From Fidelibacterota bacterium (GTDB lineage Bacteria; Fidelibacterota; UBA8477; JABMPR01): a stretch of 64,000 bases of DNA. This document shows, one piece after another, positions 16,561-25,175 of this stretch. The notes below the pieces were generated by a model. That model had not been told where the DNA came from and did no database searches. It saw only the letters and a list, made by a program, of their open reading frames with translations. Both the position numbers and the translations under genes were made by a program. Location: NCBI GenBank assembly GCA_018673925.1, contig JABHBL010000039.1, positions 19,446 through 83,445 of the forward strand, written 5' to 3'. Each line of letters begins with the position of its first letter. The first letter of the stretch is position 1.

Positions 16561-18441
16561 ATGCGCTCTAAAGTCAAATTCAAGTTTCTATTCATGATCC
16601 TGGCAGTTTCGCTGGCAGCTCAATCAATTCCACCTGATTCAACAGGAGCTCCTGTTCATCCACTTGATCTCTACCTCGATGAAATCGATGAAATGGGACG
16701 TACACTGAGTAATTGGGAAGGGGATAGCCTGGACCAGGGTTCATGGTTTTTTGGTTCATATGCCATGCTGTTACTAAGCAATAATGGGAAGGGTGAAAAT
16801 GTTCCTTATGCAGGACTTGAAGCAGCAATTCCGGCACTATGGAGTGATTTTAAATATCTAACTCCACGATATCTAATTGAATTGGCTGGTGGGACACTTT
16901 CCAATGGAAATCTAATGTCCATCAGGAAAGACCTGGTCTTTAGTAAATTGCGGACAGAAGAGCGTTTTATCCTGGCGGTAGCTGGTTTTGGATACTTGCG
17001 CATGCTTCAAGGCACGGTTGGTGATTCACTATTTACCATACTGATAAATGATGCCATGGAGTTATCTGCCGGTCCTTCCGGAATCACTGATGAACTCATT
17101 AAAAGCATGTCAATCCATTGCTGTGATGATCTTGCCTATCAATTTGAAAAAGCTCTCATCAGTTCACGATGGAGTGATGTCAATCTGAACTATGTAAGAA
17201 CCAGACAGGATTCAATTGAAATTGGCATCGAGCATCTTGGAGTATGGCATTTCCCTGTTCAAGTATTGGTGATTTCCACTGATGGAGACAGTGCACAGTA
17301 CACATATGCATTGAACCAAACCGGACCACTCACGATACCAAAAATTGATGTGGCTGAAGTCGTTTTGGATGCGGATCATCTGCTGGCAGAGTATTATAGG
17401 TATAACAACCGCTGGCCTCGGTTACGCAATAACATTCATATCCAACCCTTTGGAGCCTTACCGGATTGGACCAACTATCGTGTGACTATTAATCCCTCAA
17501 TCTGGTCTGATTGGGATGGAGAAAAACGGATCGGGCTAAAATTGACATCTGGCTTTGGTGTGGACCTATGGCCAGCCTACCCCAGTGATTATCGTCATCG
17601 CACCAGTGTGGAGTTCAATGGTCACACGCCCTATGATTCCAGCATGAGCTGGGGCGGGCGAATGAGCTATAGTCACCCCATAAATCTGGATAAGCGTCTA
17701 TTTTCACATCTCAGGGCTCATACCTATGATGATTGGTCAGGTATCAGTATTGGGCTAACTCGCTATGTGGGTAAACAAACTTTCCTGATTCAGGGACCTC
17801 GCCTGATATATCAAAGAGTTGGGCTTGCTTTTGAGTATGATCAATACGGTGATAGCTTGATCTGGGATCAAAATCAAGACATTCACATTGTCAAAGGAGC
17901 CTATTCTGGGCTATCCCTGACCAAACAAGGAGACCGTGTTTACATAAGAGTCAAGCTTGCCTCTGGCGAGGGTCCACAGGGTAATTTTTCCATATTTAAA
18001 GCACAGACAGACCTTTCAGGTGTGTTTTGGGGTTGGGTAGTGGGAGGTGTCCAATTTGAAACAGGATTCCAGAGTGAGTCCACACCAGATCCCTATCAAT
18101 TCACACACCAATATGCCTGGCAGGATGGATTGGCCGCTATACCTACTTTTCGTGGTCAAACCAAGCTGACTGAAAACACCAATGAATATATGGGCTTGAG
18201 TATTTCAGGTGGTTATTGGATGTCTGGTATTCAAATTAAAGTTTTCACGAGTAGTCTTATCATTGATATGGATGAAGTGGGTTGGGGCGGAGTTAAACCT
18301 CACTATGCAGCAGGATTTGGATTTGAGCACAAATCTTTTTTCACAGCAGGTCTATATTTTCCAATCTGGCAATCTCACCCCCTTGAAGGTGAGGAACCCT
18401 GGGCCTGGCGTTATCAGGCGCGCCTCGTCTGGAATCTGTAG
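16561..18441 (+). CDS. Exported protein with M1-peptidase-like helical region and C-terminal barrel-like region
   Basis: 626 residues with a signal peptide (FKFLFMILAVSLAAQ). Residues about 60-200 (LIELAGGTLSNGNLMSIRKDL; AGFGYLRMLQGTVGDSLFTILINDAM) and 205-300 (VNLNYVRTRQDSIEIGIEHLGVWHFPVQVLV; RYNNRWPRL) resemble the part of M1 aminopeptidases following the active site. No HEXXH zinc site is present. From about 310 onward, alternating aromatic beta-strands resemble an outer-membrane barrel ending in aromatic-x-N-L. I read it as a catalytically inactive M1 relative anchored by a barrel; the fold assignment is inference. Confidence 0.55.
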   Translation: MRSKVKFKFLFMILAVSLAAQSIPPDSTGAPVHPLDLYLDEIDEMGRTLSNWEGDSLDQGSWFFGSYAMLLLSNNGKGENVPYAGLEAAIPALWSDFKYLTPRYLIELAGGTLSNGNLMSIRKDLVFSKLRTEERFILAVAGFGYLRMLQGTVGDSLFTILINDAMELSAGPSGITDELIKSMSIHCCDDLAYQFEKALISSRWSDVNLNYVRTRQDSIEIGIEHLGVWHFPVQVLVISTDGDSAQYTYALNQTGPLTIPKIDVAEVVLDADHLLAEYYRYNNRWPRLRNNIHIQPFGALPDWTNYRVTINPSIWSDWDGEKRIGLKLTSGFGVDLWPAYPSDYRHRTSVEFNGHTPYDSSMSWGGRMSYSHPINLDKRLFSHLRAHTYDDWSGISIGLTRYVGKQTFLIQGPRLIYQRVGLAFEYDQYGDSLIWDQNQDIHIVKGAYSGLSLTKQGDRVYIRVKLASGEGPQGNFSIFKAQTDLSGVFWGWVVGGVQFETGFQSESTPDPYQFTHQYAWQDGLAAIPTFRGQTKLTENTNEYMGLSISGGYWMSGIQIKVFTSSLIIDMDEVGWGGVKPHYAAGFGFEHKSFFTAGLYFPIWQSHPLEGEEPWAWRYQARLVWNL

Positions 18442-18558
18442 AGAGAAGATAGAAAACAGGAAATATCGCGAATCCGCCTGGTATCCGTTCAATTTTATAG
18501 TTTGATCACAATCCAAACAGTAAGTTAGTTCCATATTCAGAAACAACAGGAGGATGCT

Positions 18559-19410
18559 ATGGAGTGGGTTTTATCAGTACGTGCTGAATGGCTAACACCA
18601 GTGATGAAGATTTTTACTTTTCTCGGTGATGAGGAATTTTTCTTGCTCTTCCTACCCCTGGCATACTGGTTGTGGAGAAAGCAGGTTATGGGTCGTGTCG
18701 GAATGGTGCTGCTTTTTACATTTGTTCTCAATGCTATCATCAAAGGCATCTTTCAGGTACCCCGACCCGATGTTATTGAACATCTCGTGCATGCTGACGA
18801 TTGGTCCTTTCCCAGTGGTCATTCCCAGGGTGCGATGGTGTTGTGGGGCTGGCTGGCCTATGAGCTCAAGGACAAACGTGCCTATTTAATTGCATCAATT
18901 CTCATAGCTGGGGTAGGATTCTCAAGAATATATCTTGGTGTTCATTACCCAACAGATGTTCTAGGCGGTTTCCTGATTGGATTTATTACTCTATTTATCT
19001 ATTCCTGGCTATTAAAATCATCTCCTCAAGGTTGGTTGCATCTCGGTCCAACCCGACAGAGCCTGATCATTTTTGTACTTCTCATGGGGCTGTTTATGCT
19101 GGTCCCTGAGTTATCAGAAGTAGCCATCAAGGGAGGGGCAGCGTTTATTGGATTTATGACCGGCTACCTGCATGAGAAAAAATATCTAAAGTGCAGTCTT
19201 AAGCCTGGTATGAATCTGGTCATCTCAAAGCTTGTTCTGGGTCTGGCAGGTATCATTCTGATCTGGATGGGTCTCAAACAGGTGTTCATATCTATCGGCT
19301 ACACAACTGATATGGCCATGTTTATTAGATACACCCTTCTGGGTGCCTGGATCAGTTTTGGAGCCCCTTATCTGTTTTGTCAATTTGGATGGAATTTGGA
19401 GAATAAATAA
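18559..19410 (+). CDS. PAP2-superfamily membrane phosphatase
   Basis: 283 residues, ATG after AGGAGGATGCT. The three catalytic motifs are intact: KGIFQVPRP (KX6RP), PSGH in WSFPSGHSQGAM, and SRIYLGVHYPTD (SRX5HX3D). About eight hydrophobic segments place it in the inner membrane. Family members remove phosphate from undecaprenyl pyrophosphate, phosphatidic acid or PGP. The extra C-terminal helices beyond the PAP2 core (about residues 165-283) are seen in a subgroup of bacterial homologues. The substrate is not fixed by context. Confidence 0.9.
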   Translation: MEWVLSVRAEWLTPVMKIFTFLGDEEFFLLFLPLAYWLWRKQVMGRVGMVLLFTFVLNAIIKGIFQVPRPDVIEHLVHADDWSFPSGHSQGAMVLWGWLAYELKDKRAYLIASILIAGVGFSRIYLGVHYPTDVLGGFLIGFITLFIYSWLLKSSPQGWLHLGPTRQSLIIFVLLMGLFMLVPELSEVAIKGGAAFIGFMTGYLHEKKYLKCSLKPGMNLVISKLVLGLAGIILIWMGLKQVFISIGYTTDMAMFIRYTLLGAWISFGAPYLFCQFGWNLENK

Positions 19411-19435
19411 CCAGGATTTAAGAATTCAATCCTGG
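19411..19435. repeat. Intergenic hairpin, CCAGGATT/AATCCTGG
   Basis: Perfect eight-base arms around a 9-base loop, starting at the base after the PAP2 stop codon. No T-run follows. It is the best-formed of four related hairpins (5016, 12877, 14821). It may act as a weak terminator or mRNA-end stabiliser. Confidence 0.4.
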
Positions 19436-19590
19436 TGAAATACATCACTTTTTTGTGAGAAGTTAAAACTTGGCATGAACTGTCTTGGATGAGGTACTGT
19501 GAAGGGTTATTATCACGGTCCAATGATTAATTACGCAACATTTTTTATAAACAAATCAAATTACAATCTGGGACAAAAAGGACTTTTTAT

Positions 19591-22179
19591 ATGAAAGCTT
19601 TAAACTCGTTTATCAGCCTGTGTCTGATGAGCTCAATGGCGTTTGGCCAACTCTTTATTAATGAGATTGATTATGATCAAACAGGCACTGATGCAAGTGA
19701 GTATCTTGAGCTCGCTGGTCCAGCTGGAACCTACAATACAGTCGTCGTGGAGCTGGTGAATGGTAACAATAATTCTATTTATCAGACTGCTGATCTTGGA
19801 AGTATTACACTGGCAGATGAGTCAAACGGTTTTGGCTTTTATGTTATTGGGGTTGCAGGTGTTCCGAACCTGGATATTACTCCAGTAGGATGGCCATCTG
19901 AAAATCTGATCCAGAACGGGGCTCCCGATGCGATTGTTCTGAGAGTCGGTGGCAACATTGTTGATGCTATTGCCTATGAAGGTGAAATGACTGACGCAGA
20001 TGGCAATGCCATGGAGAGTGCTGAAGGTGATTTTTCTGGAATTGATTCCTCAATGAGCCGCATTGGAATTGACGGATCCCCCTGGGAATATGGTCCTTTT
20101 TCACCTGGTACAGTGAATACCAATCAGACCTTTGATCCAAACGTTAACTATCCTCCCGTAGCTAATGCTGGTGTAGACCAATCAGTTGCCAGTGGTGTTA
20201 CGGTTACTCTTGATGGGTCAGCCAGTTCTGATGCTGATGGCACTATCGCCTCGTACCTCTGGGAACAAACCTCTGGATCAACAGTGACTTTGACAGGTGC
20301 TGCAACAGCCACTGCCACTTTTGTAGTACCAGATGTAACAGAAACCACCAGTTGGGGTTTCTCACTAACAGTAACTGATGATGAAGGCGAGACCGATACT
20401 GATGATGTTGCCATCACGGTAAATATCAGCGCTTCAATGACGATCCTCGAGGCCAGAGGGCAAGCACTGGGGACTCTGGTAACGGTTACAGGTCTGGTAA
20501 ACAGTGTGAATTTTTCTGGGAGTGGCTCAGAATATACTTTTGAAGATGCCACTGCAGGTATTGATCTATACTTTACTGGTGGCGTACTCGATCTAGGCTT
20601 AGGTGATGAGATCACTGTGACTGGTTCAACAGCTGAATATAGTGGTAAGTATGAAATTATTCCAGGTGCTGCCGGTGACATTATTGTAAACAGCACTGGC
20701 AATACACTCCCTGATCCACAAGTGATTACTGCCGCAGAACTCGCTGCAAATGGTGAAAACTATGAGAGTGAACTGATCCAAATCAATGCCATCTCGAATG
20801 ATGGTTCAGGTGATACCTGGCCAGGATCAGGATCTAATGCAAACATTAGCATCTCTGATGCCAGTGGTTCAGCTGAAATGCGCATCGATAAAGAAACCGA
20901 TATTGATGGTAGCGTTGAGCCAGTCTGGCCCATGGATGTGATCGGTGTTGCCTCTGAATTCAATGGTACCTATAACATCATTCCCAGGATGCTATCAGAT
21001 TTTATCTCGGATATTATCACACCTTCCTTCTCAAATGAGACTCACTCACCAGAATTTGCTACCTCAGCCAATGAAATAACACTGACCATTGACATTGTTC
21101 CAGGTGATGAGACCCAAAGCATTAGCTCTGCGGTTATCATGTATGGGACTGATGGAACCCTCTTAAATGAAAGTGTCATGTGGTTAGACAATGGCAATAC
21201 CTGGATGGGAATTATCGATGCTCAAGCACCCAACTCATTTCTGGAATATGAATTTATTGCTACCACAAACGAGGGTAGTGAATTTGATTCATGGACATAC
21301 GAGCTGGCAATTGCTTCTGCTGAGATAGCCACTATCGCCTCCATTCAGGCTGATCCTGTCATTGGAGAGGTGGTAACGATTGAAGGTATCCTCACCATCG
21401 GTTCTGGTTTGCTCCAGACTGGTCTTACAAAAGCCTATATCCAGGATGCTTCTGGTCGGGGAATCAATCTTTTCCATTACGATGAATTGGCATTGAATCG
21501 TGGCGATATGATCAAAGCAGTTGGTGTGGTGGATGTATATCTCTCAACAGTTGAGATCAAAGATTTTTCATATCAGCTTATCTCAACTGGTAATGATTTA
21601 CCTGCTCCAGTAACCTTGACACCTGGTGAAGCCAATCTCACCGAATGGGAAGGGACTTTCCTGAAAATTTCAGGTACTATCGCAGATACCTGGGCTGCAG
21701 GTGGTGGTCAAAACGTTCTGATTGGTGATGGATCAGACACATGTGTTGTTCGCATCTGGGAAACAACCGGTATTGATGTTACCCCACTTACCGTGGGAAC
21801 AGAATGGTCATTCCTGGGTGTTGAAAGTCAGTATAACGGCACCTTCCAAATGCTCGTGGCATATGATGCTGATATCATTAACACCAGTGACATTGATGTG
21901 ATAGATACCAAACCTTCACAATTTGCACTAAATTCTGCTTACCCAAATCCCTTTAACCCCTCAACCACTTTGAGCTGGAATCTTGAATCTCCTTCAGATG
22001 TGATGTTGCGGGTTATGGATGTGAGAGGTCGCGAAGTGGCACGATTGGCTGAGGGACATAGTGGTCCTGGACAGTTCTCAATGTCCTGGGATGCCTCGGA
22101 TTTGAGTTCAGGCGTTTATTTTATTCAGCTGATTACACCTGATGAAATAGCCATTCAAAAGGTTATGCTGCTGAAATAG
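19591..22179 (+). CDS. Secreted multidomain protein: lamin-tail, PKD-like, OB-fold-like repeats, sorting tail
   Basis: 862 residues with a signal peptide ending SSMAFG. In order: a lamin-tail domain (about 20-185, starting LFINEIDYDQTG and including SMSRIG); a PKD/REJ-like Ig domain (about 190-280, PPVANAGVDQSV, DGSASSDADG); an OB-fold-like pair of DUF5689/YhcR type (about 285-475); an Ig-like spacer; a second OB-like pair (about 575-765); and a FlgD-Ig-like tail beginning YPNPFNPSTTLSW, typical of type IX-secreted cargo. In bacteria, lamin-tail and these OB modules often accompany secreted nucleases. No nuclease active site is seen in this protein itself. Confidence 0.85.
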   Translation: MKALNSFISLCLMSSMAFGQLFINEIDYDQTGTDASEYLELAGPAGTYNTVVVELVNGNNNSIYQTADLGSITLADESNGFGFYVIGVAGVPNLDITPVGWPSENLIQNGAPDAIVLRVGGNIVDAIAYEGEMTDADGNAMESAEGDFSGIDSSMSRIGIDGSPWEYGPFSPGTVNTNQTFDPNVNYPPVANAGVDQSVASGVTVTLDGSASSDADGTIASYLWEQTSGSTVTLTGAATATATFVVPDVTETTSWGFSLTVTDDEGETDTDDVAITVNISASMTILEARGQALGTLVTVTGLVNSVNFSGSGSEYTFEDATAGIDLYFTGGVLDLGLGDEITVTGSTAEYSGKYEIIPGAAGDIIVNSTGNTLPDPQVITAAELAANGENYESELIQINAISNDGSGDTWPGSGSNANISISDASGSAEMRIDKETDIDGSVEPVWPMDVIGVASEFNGTYNIIPRMLSDFISDIITPSFSNETHSPEFATSANEITLTIDIVPGDETQSISSAVIMYGTDGTLLNESVMWLDNGNTWMGIIDAQAPNSFLEYEFIATTNEGSEFDSWTYELAIASAEIATIASIQADPVIGEVVTIEGILTIGSGLLQTGLTKAYIQDASGRGINLFHYDELALNRGDMIKAVGVVDVYLSTVEIKDFSYQLISTGNDLPAPVTLTPGEANLTEWEGTFLKISGTIADTWAAGGGQNVLIGDGSDTCVVRIWETTGIDVTPLTVGTEWSFLGVESQYNGTFQMLVAYDADIINTSDIDVIDTKPSQFALNSAYPNPFNPSTTLSWNLESPSDVMLRVMDVRGREVARLAEGHSGPGQFSMSWDASDLSSGVYFIQLITPDEIAIQKVMLLK

Positions 22180-22195
22180 TTTTATATAGACTGGC

Positions 22196-22222
22196 AAAGG
22201 GCGTCCTCGTCGGGCGCCTTTT
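22196..22222 (+). terminator. Intrinsic terminator
   Basis: Stem GGCGTCC/GGGCGCC (one G-T pair), extended by AAAG/TTTT, with a 5-base loop, directly after the stop at 22179 and running into TTTT. It separates the first lamin-tail gene from the second. Confidence 0.8.
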
Positions 22223-22270
22223 GTATCTATAGTGTTGTTTAATGATTTACTATTATGATGAAGTGAGAGA

Positions 22271-24253
22271 ATGAAGAGAATAACAATTCAAAGCGTATTT
22301 TTTCTGCTCATGCCCTATCTGGCCATGGCGGTTGATCATCTCCTGATCAATGAGGTTGTACTCCAGCCTTCTGCAGGTGAATACATATTGATCAGCAATC
22401 CCACTGCGGCTGCTATCAATCTTAGCGATTACTATCTGACAGATGCTACCGATAAGACCAACGGAAAATTTTATTATAATCTGCCTAGTGGTGCTGATTA
22501 TTGGTCTTCAAGTTCAACCGATTTTATAGCTCGATTTCCTGACACTTCAATTGCTGCTGGTGGTTCTCTTATCCTGAGTATGGCCAGAAATAGTGATTTT
22601 GAAACAACTTACGGGTCGAGTCCTGATCTCTCTCTAAAAGACGATATGTTGGATGCCGAAACCGGTACATCGACCATAGGTGGTTCACCTAATGTCAAAT
22701 TAGATAACACCTCAGAATCTCTCATCCTATTCCATTGGGATGGTGTCTCATCAACTGTGGAGGATGTTGAATATCTTGTGTGGGGAACAGATAGCACCAC
22801 AGCCTCAGCCCACACCTTAGATAAAAGTCTTATTGCGGGATACGCTGCTGATACGCCAGTAGAAAATCAAAGCTTTATGACAACCCATCTGGATGGTTCA
22901 AAGCTTATCCGAAATGGGGAAGAGGGGACCGAGACCATTTCTGGAGGGAATGGGATCACAGGTCATGATGAGACAAGTGAAAATCTAGCTGATACCTGGT
23001 CTGTTGTTGATTTGACCATCGTCAAGCCTCAAATAAGTAATGTTACTGCCACACCATCGGACCCTGAAACCACAGAAGACATTGTCATCTCAGCTGATGT
23101 CACTGATGCGGCGGGCATAAGCTCAGTGACACTTACCTATACCTTTCCATCAGACACCGGTACACCGGCTGACCTTACTATGGTCACCACAGGTGGTAAT
23201 AGCTATTCCGTCACCATACCAGCCACCAATACAGAGGGTACGCTCGCATATTTTATCACAGCTATGAATACGAGTAATCTCTCAGAGACCAGCGCAATTG
23301 GAGGCGTGACAATCGCTGACCCACCTCCACCAGTAACCATTCAGACCATTCGGGATAATTTTAGTAGCTATTCTGGCACCATTGTGAATTTAAATGTGGT
23401 TGTAGCCATTGGTTCTGGTATCACACGACTTGATCGAACCGAAGCCTATGTACAGGATGAATCTGGTTATGGTATTGTGCTCTCAGCTACTGGACTTTTA
23501 AGTCCTGCCCTGGTTCAAGGGGATTCCATCAATCTGGTTGGTGAAGTTTCCGAGTATAATGGGACCAAACAAATAATTAATTTTTCAAGCACTCCCCTTG
23601 CTTCAGGCCGACCCGTACCAGGCATCAGAACCATTACCAGCGCCGAGCTGGCAGCTGATGCAAATCAAGGTAGCTTTGTCAAGGTCTGGGGCGCTGTCCA
23701 ATCCAGAAGTGACGGAGTTGGCGGTGGATCCAATGTTGGTCTGGAAGATGCTGATGGTCTCCTCACGATTAGAATATGGGATACCACAAATTTGCTGGAT
23801 GATTTAACAGCAGATAGTTTGCTCCAGGTAGGGAATCTGGTTCAGGTGTTTGGAGTGGCCAGCCAATACAATGGTGACGGCCAACTCCTGGCAGCCTATG
23901 CCAGTGATATACAACCTTATCAGGAAGGTGAGGACAGTGATGGTGGAACCAGCCTCACAGTCGCTCCCTATCCCTTCGTCCCTCAGTTGGCTGAAAAAAT
24001 TCAATATACATATAAGTTTCCCTCAAATTCACGGGTAACCCTGAGGATTTTCGATATGTCTGGTCATATCGTAACCACACTGTTCGAAGATTATAGAAGC
24101 TTGTCGCTAGAAGTGACCAAGACCTGGAACGGTCGCAACGAGATTTATCAGGTTGTGGCTCCAGGAACTTATATCATGCATTTGGAAACTGTAAACCGCT
24201 CTACCGGCGAGATTCTGACAGATATGGCTCCTGTAGTCATCGGGAGTAGATAA
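22271..24253 (+). CDS. Secreted lamin-tail/OB-fold protein with sorting tail
   Basis: 660 residues with a signal peptide ending LAMA. The lamin-tail domain spans about 22-240 (LLINEVVLQPSAGEYILI; NLSDYYLTDATDK). An Ig-like domain follows (about 255-355). An OB-fold-like pair (about 360-555) has TEAYVQDESGYGIVL and EVSEYNGTKQI, resembling TKAYIQDASGRGINL and ESQYNGTFQM in the protein at 19591. A FlgD-Ig-like tail (about 570-660) lacks the NPFNP signature but keeps the fold pattern. It lies two bases before the PorV-like gene and is probably cotranscribed. Likely a cell-surface partner of the proteins that follow. Confidence 0.8.
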   Translation: MKRITIQSVFFLLMPYLAMAVDHLLINEVVLQPSAGEYILISNPTAAAINLSDYYLTDATDKTNGKFYYNLPSGADYWSSSSTDFIARFPDTSIAAGGSLILSMARNSDFETTYGSSPDLSLKDDMLDAETGTSTIGGSPNVKLDNTSESLILFHWDGVSSTVEDVEYLVWGTDSTTASAHTLDKSLIAGYAADTPVENQSFMTTHLDGSKLIRNGEEGTETISGGNGITGHDETSENLADTWSVVDLTIVKPQISNVTATPSDPETTEDIVISADVTDAAGISSVTLTYTFPSDTGTPADLTMVTTGGNSYSVTIPATNTEGTLAYFITAMNTSNLSETSAIGGVTIADPPPPVTIQTIRDNFSSYSGTIVNLNVVVAIGSGITRLDRTEAYVQDESGYGIVLSATGLLSPALVQGDSINLVGEVSEYNGTKQIINFSSTPLASGRPVPGIRTITSAELAADANQGSFVKVWGAVQSRSDGVGGGSNVGLEDADGLLTIRIWDTTNLLDDLTADSLLQVGNLVQVFGVASQYNGDGQLLAAYASDIQPYQEGEDSDGGTSLTVAPYPFVPQLAEKIQYTYKFPSNSRVTLRIFDMSGHIVTTLFEDYRSLSLEVTKTWNGRNEIYQVVAPGTYIMHLETVNRSTGEILTDMAPVVIGSR

Positions 24254-24254
24254 C

Positions 24255-25166
24255 ATGAAGAAATTAAACATACTTCGACTCGTAGTATTTAGTGTATTGG
24301 TTGGTCTGTCCTTTGGTCAGGTAACCACAGATACTCCTTATAAGTCAGCAGCCATGGGTGCCCTCATGGGGAGTAATATCGCTTATTCTGCTGATGGAAG
24401 CAGTCTGCTGCTCAATCCTGCCTCCATTGGGAATGTTGAGGATGGGACGGTACTGGCCAGTACCCAACGCATCTATAATCAGTCCTATTTACCCCACAGC
24501 ATCCTGGCGACTGTCCTTGACCTACCCAGTGGTGTGGGGAAACTTGGGTTAAGCTTTGAATCCATGTCAGTTTCCTATCAGGATCGCACGCTCAGTGGTG
24601 AAACGGCTCTCGGCTTGTCCCACGCCTTTAACCTGCGTGAAGACCGGATATCAAGTTTGAATATGGGTTATACCCTCAAGTATCTCTCAATTGATTATGG
24701 CCAATCTGCTGGTGCAACCGGTGATGGTTCTGATGGTATGGATCTGGGAAGTTCCTCGGCTTTTGCCGTTGATCTGGGCTTTCAAGCGACACTTTCAAAA
24801 AGACACTGGCTCGGGGTGGTTGCCCACAATATCAATCGACCCATGATTGGTTCCGGCAGTGCAGCGTTCAATCTACATCGTGACATTCAGGCTGGTTTTT
24901 CCTACGCCCCAACCCAACAGGTTGTAACCAGCTTTATGCTGGTGAGTAGCCCTGGTTTTGACACTGAATTGCATGCAGGTCTGGAATATGGTCTGAATGC
25001 CTATTTCACCTTACGGGCTGGAATTCAATCACAACCTAACCGCTTTGGGACAGGCTTCAGTTTCAATGCCAAAGGAATTGCTTTGGATTATGCGCTACTA
25101 ACCCATCCTGTCCTGCCTGCGACGCATCAATTATCGCTGGCTTATGACTTTGTAGATCCTTTCTAG
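24255..25166 (+). CDS. PorV/PorQ-like (UPF0164) outer-membrane barrel protein
   Basis: 303 residues with a signal peptide ending LSFG. After cleavage comes PYKSAAMGALMGSNIAYSADGSSLLLNPASIG, the N-terminal pattern shared by PorV/PorQ/UPF0164 and FadL-fold barrels in which an NPA-type loop enters the barrel. Alternating amphipathic strands continue to a terminal aromatic residue. PorV-type proteins assist type IX secretion by shuttling cargo; a dedicated PorV-like partner for this locus is plausible but inferred. The gene is 2 bases from its upstream and 9 bases from its downstream neighbour. Confidence 0.75.
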   Translation: MKKLNILRLVVFSVLVGLSFGQVTTDTPYKSAAMGALMGSNIAYSADGSSLLLNPASIGNVEDGTVLASTQRIYNQSYLPHSILATVLDLPSGVGKLGLSFESMSVSYQDRTLSGETALGLSHAFNLREDRISSLNMGYTLKYLSIDYGQSAGATGDGSDGMDLGSSSAFAVDLGFQATLSKRHWLGVVAHNINRPMIGSGSAAFNLHRDIQAGFSYAPTQQVVTSFMLVSSPGFDTELHAGLEYGLNAYFTLRAGIQSQPNRFGTGFSFNAKGIALDYALLTHPVLPATHQLSLAYDFVDPF

Positions 25167-25175
25167 AGTCAAATA

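Noticed and set aside
20148..20702. 184-codon minus-strand ORF inside the lamin-tail gene
   Set aside because: Opposite-frame shadow of repetitive Ser/Thr/Val-rich coding sequence; the plus-strand gene has a signal peptide, domains and a sorting tail.
19591..24253. Secreted nuclease activity in the lamin-tail proteins themselves
   Set aside because: No EEP, SNase, HNH or GIY-YIG catalytic motif is visible; only lamin-tail, Ig, OB-like and tail domains.
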